64,000 nt of DNA, taken from NCBI GenBank assembly GCA_963665075.1, contig OY762063.1:310001-374000 (forward strand), in the 5' to 3' direction. Position numbers and translations under genes: made by a program. Under the pieces are notes generated by a model that did not search any database, was not told the DNA's origin, and was given only the letters and a program-made list of their open reading frames with translations. The number at the start of each line of letters is the position of its first letter. Positions within the stretch are counted from its first letter, which is position 1. This DNA comes from JAPULR01 sp963665075. Lineage in GTDB: Bacteria; Chloroflexota; Dehalococcoidia; Lucifugimonadales; GCA-2712585. Of this stretch, positions 52,064 through 61,548 are shown in pieces.

Positions 52064-52921
52064 CTAAAGACCCCTCATCCAGGCCAGCATAGTCTCGAAT
52101 AGTTCCTCTTCTCGGCCCGCGTAGCCGTGGTTCGCCCCGTCAATCTCGTTGACCTGGACGCGGGAGTAGCCGGCTGCCCTGAGGCTGCGCTGGGCGGCGC
52201 CGCAGACGGGAATCTCCTGCGGCCCTCCAACGTCGCTCTCCTCCGAGCCGAATATGAACAGGGTGGGACAGTCTGTATTCTCCGCGTGGGTGGTCACGCT
52301 GTAGCGGTTGTCCTGATTGAAGCAGTCCACGTATGCGCCCGCGCTCCACGTCGATCCCCACGGAACCCCAGGACGAAGCAGCGCGTCGGGATGGCCCTCC
52401 GCCACGTTCCGTTCCGACTCACGGAACGGCGCCGAAAAATCCTCTCCGTGGAGCCTGATGATTCCCTCATGGTCGTACTCCCCCGGCGACACGGCGACAA
52501 CCGCCTGCACGTTGTCGAACCCTTCCATAGCCTGCGCGTACACGGCTCGAACGGCCCCGCCGCTGTGCCCGCCTATGGCAATGCGGCGATGTCCCTTCTC
52601 TCGCAGCAGTTCCAACCAAGCTCCGAAGTCGGCCCGCGAATCGTCGACGGACTCGAAAGCGTAGCCGGCCAGCGACCCTCCTCTCGCGCCGCTTGCCACG
52701 TGGTCGTGACCCCGGCGGTTGGCCGACAGGAACGCTATGCCCTTCTCCGCCATGCGTTGCCCCAGCCCCAGGTAGAGTTTGCCGTAGAAGTTGCCGCCGT
52801 CGCCGTGAAAGAATAACACGGCATCGACTGAATCGAACTGAGCATCGCCCACAGGGGTGAAATACGCGCCGGAAAGGGAAATGCCCTCAGGCGTAGAAAC
52901 GTCAACCAGGTCCGCAAGCAT
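52064..52921 (-). CDS. Alpha/beta hydrolase (serine esterase/dienelactone-hydrolase-like)
   Basis: 285 residues with LFFHGDGGNFYG (oxyanion loop), AIGGHSGGAVRAVYAQA (nucleophile Ser in GHSGG, near 119), Asp in IFGSEESDVGG, and His in IDGANHGYAGREEEL. The triad is complete. AGGAGG five bases before the ATG. Substrate unknown. Possibly in one transcript with ggt downstream, from which 114 bases separate it. The 280 bases upstream hold only a doubtful 29-codon reading. Confidence 0.88.
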   Translation of the reverse strand: MLADLVDVSTPEGISLSGAYFTPVGDAQFDSVDAVLFFHGDGGNFYGKLYLGLGQRMAEKGIAFLSANRRGHDHVASGARGGSLAGYAFESVDDSRADFGAWLELLREKGHRRIAIGGHSGGAVRAVYAQAMEGFDNVQAVVAVSPGEYDHEGIIRLHGEDFSAPFRESERNVAEGHPDALLRPGVPWGSTWSAGAYVDCFNQDNRYSVTTHAENTDCPTLFIFGSEESDVGGPQEIPVCGAAQRSLRAAGYSRVQVNEIDGANHGYAGREEELFETMLAWMRGL

Positions 52922-53201
52922 TCTTGCCTCCTTCTCTGTCTGAGCCGATGTGAGTCCGATTCAAAGCGTCAATGAATTGTACCCATTGGCCATAGCTCTT
53001 CGCAAAACCGGTAGGTTTTCCATTCCTAAAACCACGCGCTTGGAATATAAAAAAGGCGGGACGTGCGCTCCCCGAACAATCTACAATCCTAACTTCTATA
53101 GACAAAAATTGACTTATGTTGGACAATGAATACGCCGCCTGCGCCTTCATAGGCGACAGCGAGCCGCAACGAGAACCGGCAATCAAAGGAGAGGTGAACC
53201 G

Positions 53202-53450
53202 ATGACGGACTGGAGCAAGTGCCCGGCAGTCGAGAGCGTGCCTGGCAGGGTGAGCGGAGCCTGGGTGTTCAAAGGCACGCGCCTGCCGGTTTCAGCCCTT
53301 TTTGGCAATCTGGCAGAAGGTGCGACGGTGCAAGATTTCATAGATTGGTTCGGCGGAGTCGACGAAGCGCAGGTTCGGGCGGTTTTGGAATTCGTGGTGC
53401 AAGACCTCGACGCCAAGGTCGTTGAATTTTCCCATGCGAATCCTGTTTGA
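53202..53450 (+). CDS. DUF433-family antitoxin-like protein
   Basis: 82 residues: WSKCPAVESVPGRVSGAWVFKGTRLPVSALFGNLAEGATVQDFIDWFGGVDEAQVRAVLEFV is the standard DUF433 text (a winged-helix DNA-binding fold). Paired with a DUF5615 PIN-like protein that starts inside its last codons, the classic gene order of this putative toxin-antitoxin pair. AAGGAGAGG lies just upstream of the ATG. Confidence 0.88.
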   Translation: MTDWSKCPAVESVPGRVSGAWVFKGTRLPVSALFGNLAEGATVQDFIDWFGGVDEAQVRAVLEFVVQDLDAKVVEFSHANPV

Positions 53451-53769
53451 CCACAACGTCCCCCGACTGCTTCGGTCACGCCTGGTCGGCCATGATGTCG
53501 ATCTCGCAGCGGAGCGAGGGTGGGAGGCTCTTGACAATGGCGAGTTGCTGGATCGGGCGGAAGACGCAGGCTATAACGTGTTGATTACCGCAGACAAGAA
53601 CATTCCTCACCAGCAGAATCTGGCACGCCGAAGCTTGGCATTGATAGTTCTAGGCGCGAACCGATGGCCACTTATTATGCCAAGGCTTAGAGACATTCGC
53701 GCCGCTGTGGATGGAATCCGGCCCGGAGAGTTGCGAGAAGTCCACATCCCGATTTGGGGCGAGGCATAA
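53434..53769 (+). CDS. DUF5615 PIN-like toxin candidate
   Basis: 111 residues starting MRILFDHNVPRLLRSRLVGHDV at the ATG at 53434, inside the 3' end of the DUF433 gene (17-base overlap). D in LFDHN and the pair D-N in VLITADKNIPHQQNL are the acidic positions of the PIN-like RNase fold. It is the predicted toxin of the pair; the RNA target is unknown. Confidence 0.88.
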   Translation: MRILFDHNVPRLLRSRLVGHDVDLAAERGWEALDNGELLDRAEDAGYNVLITADKNIPHQQNLARRSLALIVLGANRWPLIMPRLRDIRAAVDGIRPGELREVHIPIWGEA

Positions 53770-53897
53770 TTTCCTCCGACATAAATCCCCATACATCGAC
53801 TATTCCCCTTTGGATAATTGTCCGAACCCTGTGTTTTCGTGAAGGGCGCGACGGCGAACGCGGCATGATGCGCTTTTTCCCTGGTCGGCGCGGCGAT

Positions 53898-53927
53898 TTG
53901 ATACTCCCGCGAAGGCGGTGCTATCAT
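53898..53927 (+). promoter_or_regulatory. Promoter of the acyl-CoA synthetase gene
   Basis: TTGATA (53898-53903), an 18-base spacer, TATCAT (53922-53927), 44 bases before the ATG at 53972. Confidence 0.6.
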
Positions 53928-53971
53928 CGGTGCATCCGGGAAGCCCCTAATCCGCCTGACGAGGTGCTGAA

Positions 53972-55888
53972 ATGGACGCAATTAACCCCCTGGTCGATAG
54001 GTGGCTTAGAGACGCAGCCAACGACCCCGACGCCTTCTGGGAGCGCGCCGCCCGCACCCTGCCCTGGTTTCGCGGCTGGGACTCTGTCTTCGAGTGGAAC
54101 TTCCCCGATTTCCGATGGTTCTCCGGCGCGGAGACTAACCTCGCCTACAACTGCGTAGACCGCCACGCCCAAGGCCCCGACAGAGGGCGGGCCGCGCTGG
54201 TCTATGTCAACGAACGCGGGGACAGAACCGTCCTCACCTACGCCCAGCTTCTGCACGAAGTCTGCAAAGTCGCGGCGGCCCTGCGCGGTATGGGCATCCA
54301 GAAGGGCGACCGTCTGACCATCTACATGCCCGTTTGCGTCGAGGCCATCGTCCTGATGCTGGCCACCGTTCGCATCGGCGCCATCCACTCCGTCGTCTTC
54401 GCCGGATTCGGCGCTGAAGCGTTGAGGGAACGTATCAGGGCCAGCGGCTCCAAACTCGTCTTCACCACCGACGTCACCTACAGAAAAGGCGCGGACATCC
54501 CGCTGAAGTATATCGTTGGCGATTCCGTGGACGATGCGGAAAGCCCGGTAACCAACGTAATCGTCCTTCAACGTGGTACGGACGACGTGCCCATGACTGC
54601 GGGCAGAGACCTATCTTGGGAAGAATTCATCGCCCAAAGCGACGGTCAGAGCAGCGATTACACCCGCATGGAGGCCAACGAACCCGCCTTCATCCTGGCC
54701 ACCTCCGGCACCACCGCCAAGCCCAAGCTGGTCGTCCACACCCACGGCGGCTACCAGGTGGGCATTCACAGCATGGCCCAGTGGTGTTTTGGAATGAAGC
54801 CTACCGACGTTTGGTGGGCCACCTCCGACATCGGCTGGATAGTCGGCCACAGCTACATCGTCTACGCTCCCCTGCTCATGGGCTGCACCACCATCGCCTA
54901 CGAGGGGGCCTTCGATTATCCCAATCCCGACCTGGTCTGGAGCATCTCCGAAGAGTTTGGAGTGACCGGCATCTTCACTTCCCCCACCGCCGTGCGGCTG
55001 TTGACGCGCTACGGCGACGACGCCATGCCAAAGTCCGACCTCGACTCCCTGGAGCGCGTCTTCTGCGCCGGCGAGGTGCTGAATCCTCCCGCCTGGGAAT
55101 GGCTCCAGAAGGAGGCTTTGGGCAATCTCATCCCTGTTATCGACCACTATTGGCAGACGGAAACCGGAGGCCCCATCGTCGGCAATCCGTATGGACTGTC
55201 GCTGCTGCCCATCAAGCCCGGCTCCGCCTCCATTCCTCTGCCTGGCATAGACGTAGCCGTGATGACGCTGGAAGGCGAAGAGTGCGGCCCCGACGAGAAG
55301 GGAATCCTGACGATAAAGCGCCCGTTCCCCAGCCTGACGCCCACCCTCTGGGGCGAAACCGGACGATATGCCACGGACTACTGGACTCGCGTTCCGGGAA
55401 AGCGGGTTTACTTTGCCGGAGACTCCGCCCATATTGATGAGGACGGCTACGTCTGGTTCGCCGGTCGCGCCGACGAGGTTATCAAGATAGCGGCCCATCG
55501 CATCGGCACCGTGGAGGTTGAGTCCGCGCTTCTGACCCATTCCGCCGTCGCCGAAGCCGGCGTTACGGCGCGTCCTGATGAGATCAGGGGAGAGGTGATT
55601 TCCGCCTTCGCCGTCCTCAAGGACGGCTTCCAGCCCTCCGACGAGCTTCGGCGCGAACTGATACAAACCGTCCGCCGCAACCTTGGGCCCATCGCAGTGA
55701 TTGGCGAGTTGAATTTCGTGGATATGCTGCCGAAGACGCGAAGCGGCAAGATTATGCGCCGCGTACTGAAGGCCGTCGTCCTCGACCAGGAACCGGGCGA
55801 CATCACTACCATCGAAGATGAAGGCTCCGTCGAAGACGCCCGCCAGGCATGGCAGCAGATGAAGGCCGCCGCCAGCAGGTCTGAGTAG
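53972..55888 (+). CDS. Acetyl-CoA/propionyl-CoA synthetase-like AMP-forming enzyme
   Basis: 638 residues, the length of acetyl-CoA synthetases. NLAYNCVDRHAQGPDRGRAALVYVNE near 50, ATP loop LATSGTTAKPKLVVHTHGGY (near 240; the family usually has SGSTGKPKG, so two positions differ), DIGWIVGHSYIVYAPLLMG, HYWQTETGG (near 395), YFAGDSAHIDEDGYVWFAGRADEVIKIAAHRIG, and the C-terminal acetylation-site Lys in PKTRSGKIMRR. It activates a short carboxylic acid to its CoA thioester; the changes near the ATP loop and pocket leave the chain length open. Confidence 0.9.
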   Translation: MDAINPLVDRWLRDAANDPDAFWERAARTLPWFRGWDSVFEWNFPDFRWFSGAETNLAYNCVDRHAQGPDRGRAALVYVNERGDRTVLTYAQLLHEVCKVAAALRGMGIQKGDRLTIYMPVCVEAIVLMLATVRIGAIHSVVFAGFGAEALRERIRASGSKLVFTTDVTYRKGADIPLKYIVGDSVDDAESPVTNVIVLQRGTDDVPMTAGRDLSWEEFIAQSDGQSSDYTRMEANEPAFILATSGTTAKPKLVVHTHGGYQVGIHSMAQWCFGMKPTDVWWATSDIGWIVGHSYIVYAPLLMGCTTIAYEGAFDYPNPDLVWSISEEFGVTGIFTSPTAVRLLTRYGDDAMPKSDLDSLERVFCAGEVLNPPAWEWLQKEALGNLIPVIDHYWQTETGGPIVGNPYGLSLLPIKPGSASIPLPGIDVAVMTLEGEECGPDEKGILTIKRPFPSLTPTLWGETGRYATDYWTRVPGKRVYFAGDSAHIDEDGYVWFAGRADEVIKIAAHRIGTVEVESALLTHSAVAEAGVTARPDEIRGEVISAFAVLKDGFQPSDELRRELIQTVRRNLGPIAVIGELNFVDMLPKTRSGKIMRRVLKAVVLDQEPGDITTIEDEGSVEDARQAWQQMKAAASRSE

Positions 55889-55929
55889 CCTACTTCATCA
55901 CTTATCGAACTCCGGGTCGGTTTATTCCT

Positions 55930-56571
55930 CTATTCGGCCACTATCGATTCGCCGGTATAGAAGGCCGTCGTCCTTTGCGCCGCCGAGGTCGCCGCGTCAG
56001 GGTCCGTTCCGGCCGCCGCGGAGGCGGCGCCCCACGCTTCGCTGCTGCCCGTGATGATCGCCTTGCCGTCAGGCGAAGTGACAAAGGCCATCTCGTCGGG
56101 CTTTGGCTCCTTGGGGCTGGCGATATGGAGCGACAAACCCAGGAAAACCAATTCCCAACCGACTCCCACTGCCCCCGGCCCGTAAGTGTCCCAATGTTCC
56201 GACAGAATCGAGGTGTGGGTGAGCGTAAGCCGTATGCGACCATCCCCATCGTCCGAAATCCTAGCCTCCACCCAACTGGTGTCTCCCGCGAACTCCCAGG
56301 TTATCTTGAAGTGCGATAGCCGTTCACACTCGGTTATCGTACCGCCCGCGTTGCCCTCCAACTGATACCGGCCGCCCAGCCTCAGGTCGCCCGTGACGGG
56401 CAGGAACCAGCGCGGTATGCGTTCGGCGTTCGTCCCGGCGTCCCACACGTCCTCAGCCGTGGCCGCGAAACTGCGGGAAAGCGTGACCTCGCCGGCCGGC
56501 CGGCCATCGCGCTCCAGCAACGCCACCGAGCGATCTACCGCAGCCAGTACGCCTTCAACGTCAAAATTCAT
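55930..56571 (-). CDS. SRPBCC (AHSA1/polyketide-cyclase-like) domain protein
   Basis: 213 residues. The START-like fold is shown by VTLSRSFAATAEDVWDAGTNAERIPRWFLPVTGDLRLGGRYQLEG and ISDDGDGRIRLTLTHTSI, the usual AHSA1 pattern of strand, helix and GG turn. The last 40 residues are Ala/Thr-rich and unstructured. The ligand is unknown. Despite the family nickname there is no link with the PKS locus 13 kb away. Confidence 0.85.
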   Translation of the reverse strand: MNFDVEGVLAAVDRSVALLERDGRPAGEVTLSRSFAATAEDVWDAGTNAERIPRWFLPVTGDLRLGGRYQLEGNAGGTITECERLSHFKITWEFAGDTSWVEARISDDGDGRIRLTLTHTSILSEHWDTYGPGAVGVGWELVFLGLSLHIASPKEPKPDEMAFVTSPDGKAIITGSSEAWGAASAAAGTDPDAATSAAQRTTAFYTGESIVAE

Positions 56572-56617
56572 CGTTCGCCTCTACTTTCCTTCTATTCTAT
56601 CAGATGCGCCGGCGCGT

Positions 56618-58192
56618 CTAACCCTTTGCCACCCAATCCACCACCCGCTCGCCAATCATCAGCGCCGTGGGATGCAGGCCGCCCGACCGGGGAATGCGGG
56701 GAACTACCGAGGCGTCCGCCACCCACAACTTCCGCACTCCTTTGACTCGGCAGTATTGGTCCACCACCGCCGTCGGGTCGGAATCCGTCCCCATCCTGCA
56801 CGTGCCGGATACGTGCCTGGCGCTGCTCACGGTCTGCCGAATCCACAGGTCCAAAGCGTCGTCGTCGGTCAGTATATCATCCGTTGGGCTGATGCGAAAA
56901 TCGACCACGTCCTTGTATGCGTCGGATTCGAGGAGCCGGGCGGCGAATCGCAATCCCTCCCTTACCCGACGCGCATCTTGGGGATGCTGAAGGTAGCGGT
57001 AGTTGAAGGAAGGTTGCACGTTGGGGTCGGCGGACGCCAACCGGACGTAGCCCGAGCCTTCAGGCAAGCCGAGGGTGCAGGAGATTCGCGCCGCCCGTTC
57101 CGGCGGGATGTCTCCCGTCAGGTACTTGCTGCGCAGTCCGGGCACGCGCTCCTCCCGTTCGTCTACTACGGTACTGGTCTTCAGCCCCATGTCGTTGAAC
57201 TCCGCAGACCCTTGGGAGGTGTAGTGGAGGACGTAATGCGGGCTATCCAGGCCGGTGGTGAGCGTCTTGCCGTCTTTGACCTTGAAAGTCAGGTGGGCGC
57301 TCAAATGGTTCCACAGACTTTGACCCACCCCTGGCAGTTCATGAATCATCGGAATCCCAAACTGCTCCAGCTGGTCTTTAGGGCCGATTCCCGACAGCAT
57401 AAGCAGCTGCGGCGACCGGATGGCTCCGGCGCTCAGAACCACCCGCTCTGCATACAGCGTGAAGACCTCCCCGCCGCTCTCAGCTTCCACTCCCACGGCC
57501 CTCGAGCCTTCGAACAGCACCCTTCGAACGTAAACGCCGCCGCGAACCGTCAGGTTCAGTTGATGACGTACCGGGTTCAGGTAGGTGACGGCGGCGCTCA
57601 TCCTGACGCCGTCAAGGTTGTTGGTTGGGGTTACGCCAAGGCCGGACGGATTGGGGCCGTTCGTATCCTCGGTGACGCCGAATCTTTCCCTTAAACAGGC
57701 CTCGTAAAATGCTCGCTGGATGTCCGGCCAGGCAGCCGATTGGCGCCGTCTCACCGGCATAGGCCCGTCGGTTCCGTGGAAGTCATCCTGAACGTCCAGG
57801 TCAGTCTCCATCTTCTTGAAGAAGGGCAGAATCTTGGCGTAGGCCCATTCATCGTTGCCGAGGGAAGCCCAGGCGTCGAAGTCCTCAGGGAACCCCCTTT
57901 GCATCGCCTGTCCGTTGATTGATGAACCGCCGCCGATAACCTTGCCCTGGGCCACGTGAATCTCCCCCTGTTCCTCGGTTATCGTTCCGCGCAATGCCCA
58001 GTTGTGCTTGGAGTCCGGCGCCTCGGCGAATCTGGTATGGCCGAACTTCACCTCGTCCGGCAGATGTACAAAATCGGGATAGTCGCTGCCTGCCTCAAGC
58101 AATAGGATGGAAAGGTCCTGGCGTTCGGCCAGTCTGCCCGCCAACACCGAACCCGCCGCTCCCCCGCCAACAACGATGACGTCGTATTTCAT
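56618..58192 (-). CDS. GMC-family FAD oxidoreductase (choline dehydrogenase-like)
   Basis: 524 residues: FAD loop VIVVGGGAAGSVLAGRLAE at the N-terminus, the GMC signature GKVIGGGSSINGQAMQRG near 82, SAGAIRSPQLLMLSGIGP near 250, and the catalytic His in ARHVSGTCRMGTDSDP near 455. The second active-site residue, in PRSGGLHPTALMIGERV, is His where many relatives have Asn. It oxidises an alcohol. Starts at the ATG at 58192 after GGGGGAG. Divergent from the MFS gene, 85 bases away. Confidence 0.92.
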   Translation of the reverse strand: MKYDVIVVGGGAAGSVLAGRLAERQDLSILLLEAGSDYPDFVHLPDEVKFGHTRFAEAPDSKHNWALRGTITEEQGEIHVAQGKVIGGGSSINGQAMQRGFPEDFDAWASLGNDEWAYAKILPFFKKMETDLDVQDDFHGTDGPMPVRRRQSAAWPDIQRAFYEACLRERFGVTEDTNGPNPSGLGVTPTNNLDGVRMSAAVTYLNPVRHQLNLTVRGGVYVRRVLFEGSRAVGVEAESGGEVFTLYAERVVLSAGAIRSPQLLMLSGIGPKDQLEQFGIPMIHELPGVGQSLWNHLSAHLTFKVKDGKTLTTGLDSPHYVLHYTSQGSAEFNDMGLKTSTVVDEREERVPGLRSKYLTGDIPPERAARISCTLGLPEGSGYVRLASADPNVQPSFNYRYLQHPQDARRVREGLRFAARLLESDAYKDVVDFRISPTDDILTDDDALDLWIRQTVSSARHVSGTCRMGTDSDPTAVVDQYCRVKGVRKLWVADASVVPRIPRSGGLHPTALMIGERVVDWVAKG

Positions 58193-58277
58193 ACAACTCC
58201 CCCAATTTCCGACGTGAACTGATGGCGTCCATTATAGCGATAAATTACCCAGCGTCATTACATCCGACTCTCATAAT

Positions 58278-59651
58278 GTGCCTACAGGTGCTAAACTGCT
58301 TGATGAAACCAAGCGGTGGAGCAAGACGTTCTTGAAATCGAAGTTTCCCGATTCCACAAAACCCGCGCCGACGGGAGATTCCCGTCCCCGGCGTTCGCGC
58401 TTCAGACCGGCCAATCTGCGGATGCGCGTCCGCACCTTCGACTCGTTCCGTTACGGGCGATACCTGCGCCTGTGGTTCGCCATGCTGTGCTTCTCCTCCG
58501 GCTACTGGTTGCAGCAGATAGTGGTCGGCTGGCTGACTTACGACGTGACCGGCTCGCCGATGTGGACGAGCCTCGCCCTGGGTCTGGACGCGCTGCCCAT
58601 CCTGCTCGTAGGCCCCATCGGAGGCGTTCTGGTGGACAGATTCAACCGCAAGCGGCTGATTGCGTTCATCTACGGATACCAGGCCACGGTATCCGCCATC
58701 TTTGCCGCCATCGTCTTAACGGGGAACCTGGAAATCTGGCACATCTTCGTATATATCCCCCTCATGGGCGTCGCAATCGTAATCAACGATCCCGCCCGCA
58801 TGTCCCTCATCGCCAACATCGTGCCCAAGGAGAACCTGGTCAACGCCTTCGCCCTGAGTTCCCTCTCCTTCTCCCTTCCCAGATTGACGGTTCCGGCCTT
58901 GGGCGGACTGGCCATAGTCCTGGCGGGCCCGGGAATCGCCCTGGCGATGGAGGCCGGACTTCAGCTGGGCGCGCTCCTCGTTGTGATGGGACTCAACGCG
59001 CCAAAAACTACCCGTCAAACGCTGCGTATGAGAACCGTATTTTCGGACATTGCAGACGGTGTGCGATACATTGCCAGAGACCCGGTCTTGATTGGCCTGT
59101 TTGCCCTGATTCCGCTGCCGGCCCTGTTGGTGATGCCCTCCATACAGGGGTTGATGCCGGTCTATGCGGCTGAGGTGTTTCACGTAGACGCTACCGGGCT
59201 GGGAGTCCTGATGTCGGCAATGGGCGCGGGGTCGATAATGGGCACTCTTATTCTTGCTTCCAAGGGCGATTTCCAGGCGAAGAACGTGGCGGTTCTGGCC
59301 AGCATGGGCGCGATGGCGCTGGGTACGGGCCTCTTCTCAATCAATGCCTTCTTCCCCACCGCCTATGTGAACCTGATAATCATCAACGCCGCGATGATGA
59401 TTTACTTCTCCATCAGCAGCGCCATCATTCACGGCAGAGTCTCCGACGAATTTCGCGGAAGAGTCGCCGGCCTCTACATCTTGCCTTGGGGACTGCTGCC
59501 GCTTGGGGGCCTCGGAACCGGCTTTATGGCTGAGCGGCTTGGCGCGCCCCACGCAACCCAGATAGCGTCGGCGGTCATGGTGGTACTCCTATGCCTGGCC
59601 GTTTGGAGGATTAGGACCTTGCGGCAACCGGCGCCCGCCGACAGGGACTGA
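58278..59651 (+). CDS. Major facilitator superfamily transporter (MFS_3-like)
   Basis: About 12 membrane helices. FDSFRYGRYLRLWFAMLCFSSGYWLQQIVVGWL starts the first helix, and GGVLVDRFNRKRLIAFIYG is the usual loop 2-3 motif. 457 residues from GTG 58278, with a basic 48-residue cytoplasmic N-terminus; the ATG at 58422 would give the more typical start just before the first helix, and neither has a good ribosome site. Resembles drug and siderophore exporters; the substrate is unknown. Confidence 0.88.
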   Translation: MPTGAKLLDETKRWSKTFLKSKFPDSTKPAPTGDSRPRRSRFRPANLRMRVRTFDSFRYGRYLRLWFAMLCFSSGYWLQQIVVGWLTYDVTGSPMWTSLALGLDALPILLVGPIGGVLVDRFNRKRLIAFIYGYQATVSAIFAAIVLTGNLEIWHIFVYIPLMGVAIVINDPARMSLIANIVPKENLVNAFALSSLSFSLPRLTVPALGGLAIVLAGPGIALAMEAGLQLGALLVVMGLNAPKTTRQTLRMRTVFSDIADGVRYIARDPVLIGLFALIPLPALLVMPSIQGLMPVYAAEVFHVDATGLGVLMSAMGAGSIMGTLILASKGDFQAKNVAVLASMGAMALGTGLFSINAFFPTAYVNLIIINAAMMIYFSISSAIIHGRVSDEFRGRVAGLYILPWGLLPLGGLGTGFMAERLGAPHATQIASAVMVVLLCLAVWRIRTLRQPAPADRD

Positions 59652-59747
59652 ACGGGACCCTGCCGGCGCGCTGATAAGAGCAAGCGCGGCTATACTTGCG
59701 GCATCGCTTCTGGCAAACTATGAGTTGCGGGTAAGGAGGGAAACGAC

Positions 59748-61409
59748 ATGCCGCTAATGACTGGAAAACAAGCCTTGATGGAGATGCTCCGTGCCGAAGG
59801 GATGCGATATATATTCGGCAACCCCGGCACCAGCGAAAGCGCCATCATGTCTTCCCTGCCCGCCTACCCGGACATCAAGTACGTGCTGGTGACGCAGGAG
59901 GGGGTGGCGATGGGCATGGCGGACGGCTACAGTTCCGCCACAGGCGCCCCTTCCCTGGTCAACCTGCACATCGAAACCGGCCTAGCCAACGGAATCAGCC
60001 TCTTGCATCACGCGATGGACGGCGGCGTTCCCCTGGTGCTGACCGCTGGAAACAAGGACATCCGCAAGTTCAACGAAGGTCGCTCAGACCTGGTGGAAAT
60101 GGTGAGCCAGTTTACCAAGTGGAGCGGCGAAGTCACCCATGCGGAGCAGATGCCGGGCATGGTGCGTCGGGCCTTCCATGAGGCGAAGACGCCGCCAACT
60201 GGTCCGACCTTTGTGGACTTCGCCGCCAACGCGTTGGAGGATAGTGCGGAGATGGAGATTATCCCATCGTCCAAAGGCTACTTCAGGCTGAGCCCGGACT
60301 CCGCGGCGGTGCAGGACGCTGCCGAATTGCTGGCGCGGTCTGAGCGTCCCGTCATGGTAGTGGGCGACCGGTTGGCTCAGTCCGAGGGGGTCGATGCGGC
60401 GGTGCGGCTTGCGGAGTTGATTGGCGCCCGCGTCTATGCGGCGTCCCTCGCGCGGATGAATTTCCCTTCCGTCCACCCCCAATTCCTGGGACGAATCAAT
60501 CCCGTGCTGCCCGCGTCGCGGGAGCTTCTTTCCACGGCGGACGTGGTGTTGGCCGTCGGAACCAACGTATTCTCCGGCTTCTTCTACTTCTCCGGGTGCA
60601 GCCTCAACGTTTCCACCAAGCTCATCCACGTTGACTCCGCTTACAAAGAAATCGGCAAGTCGGAGCCTACGGACGTGGGCATTGTCGCCGACCCCAAAAC
60701 CGCCCTGGAACTGCTGGCAGACGGGGTATCCGACGGCATGTCCGGGGAGCAGCGGGAAGCGGCAAGACTGCGGGCTGCTGATGTGACCGAGGAAAAATCC
60801 AACAGCCGCGCCGCCTGGGAGTCGCTGCTCAAGCAACGCTGGAATCAGCGGCCCATGTCCACGGAGCGGATGATGGCGGAACTATCCCGCGCGATGCCTT
60901 CCGACGCCATAATCGTGGACGACGCCATCAGTTCAAAGGACGCCCTGCACGGCGCGGTGCAATTCAACCAAGCCGACAGCATCTACGGAGAGCGCATCGG
61001 CGCCATCGGATGGGGCATGGGCGGCGCGATGGGCGTGAAGTTGGCCCATCCCGACCGCCCTGTAATCGCCGTAGTCGGCGACGGCAGCGCCATGATGACG
61101 GTTCAAGCCCTCTGGACCGCGGCCAACGAAAACATCCCCGTGGTCTACCTGATATGCAACAACCGCTCCTACCGCGTGCTCAAGCTCAACATGGACATCT
61201 ACAAGACGCAGGTGTTGGGAGAACCGCGCCCTGACGAATATCTGGGCATGGACTTCCCCCTTCCCCTCAACATCGCGGGCATCGCCAACGCCATCGGCGT
61301 GGATGGACGAACCATCGAGAACCCGGAGGAACTGGCCCCAGCAATACGGGGCGCGGTGGAATCAGGCCGTCCCGCGGTTCTGGACGTGATTATCGACGGC
61401 AGCGTCTAG
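59748..61409 (+). CDS. Thiamine-diphosphate-dependent enzyme, benzoylformate decarboxylase/acetolactate synthase-like
   Basis: 553 residues with the three-domain ThDP layout. Catalytic Glu in VTQEGVAMGMADGYS (about 50), GNPGTSE near 27, and the C-terminal cofactor motif VVGDGSAMMTVQALWTAANENIPVVYLICNN (about 444-474). IGWGMGGAMGVKLA precedes it. The overall text is nearer to benzoylformate decarboxylase-type proteins than to acetolactate synthase, but the substrate is not proved. AGGAGG upstream of the ATG. An EamA transporter follows on the same strand after 139 bases. Confidence 0.88.
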   Translation: MPLMTGKQALMEMLRAEGMRYIFGNPGTSESAIMSSLPAYPDIKYVLVTQEGVAMGMADGYSSATGAPSLVNLHIETGLANGISLLHHAMDGGVPLVLTAGNKDIRKFNEGRSDLVEMVSQFTKWSGEVTHAEQMPGMVRRAFHEAKTPPTGPTFVDFAANALEDSAEMEIIPSSKGYFRLSPDSAAVQDAAELLARSERPVMVVGDRLAQSEGVDAAVRLAELIGARVYAASLARMNFPSVHPQFLGRINPVLPASRELLSTADVVLAVGTNVFSGFFYFSGCSLNVSTKLIHVDSAYKEIGKSEPTDVGIVADPKTALELLADGVSDGMSGEQREAARLRAADVTEEKSNSRAAWESLLKQRWNQRPMSTERMMAELSRAMPSDAIIVDDAISSKDALHGAVQFNQADSIYGERIGAIGWGMGGAMGVKLAHPDRPVIAVVGDGSAMMTVQALWTAANENIPVVYLICNNRSYRVLKLNMDIYKTQVLGEPRPDEYLGMDFPLPLNIAGIANAIGVDGRTIENPEELAPAIRGAVESGRPAVLDVIIDGSV

Positions 61410-61548
61410 CGTAATCGCTCAGTAGACGGGGGCCACCGCCCCCGCCGGCATAATCTCCATCAGCCTGCTCACGGTCGCCGGAAAATGCATCCGCCTACAA
61501 CACGGCGACGTGAGCGATTATGCCGCCGCGACAGATTATAATCTGACC

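Noticed and set aside
53116..53205. A 29-codon reading whose stop overlaps the DUF433 start (ATGA)
   Set aside because: The overlap suggests a leader peptide, but there is no ribosome site and no likeness to anything known. Not enough to call.
55930..56571. A polyketide cyclase belonging to the PKS locus
   Set aside because: The SRPBCC fold is shared by many unrelated proteins and the gene is about 13 kb from the PKS locus with unrelated neighbours.
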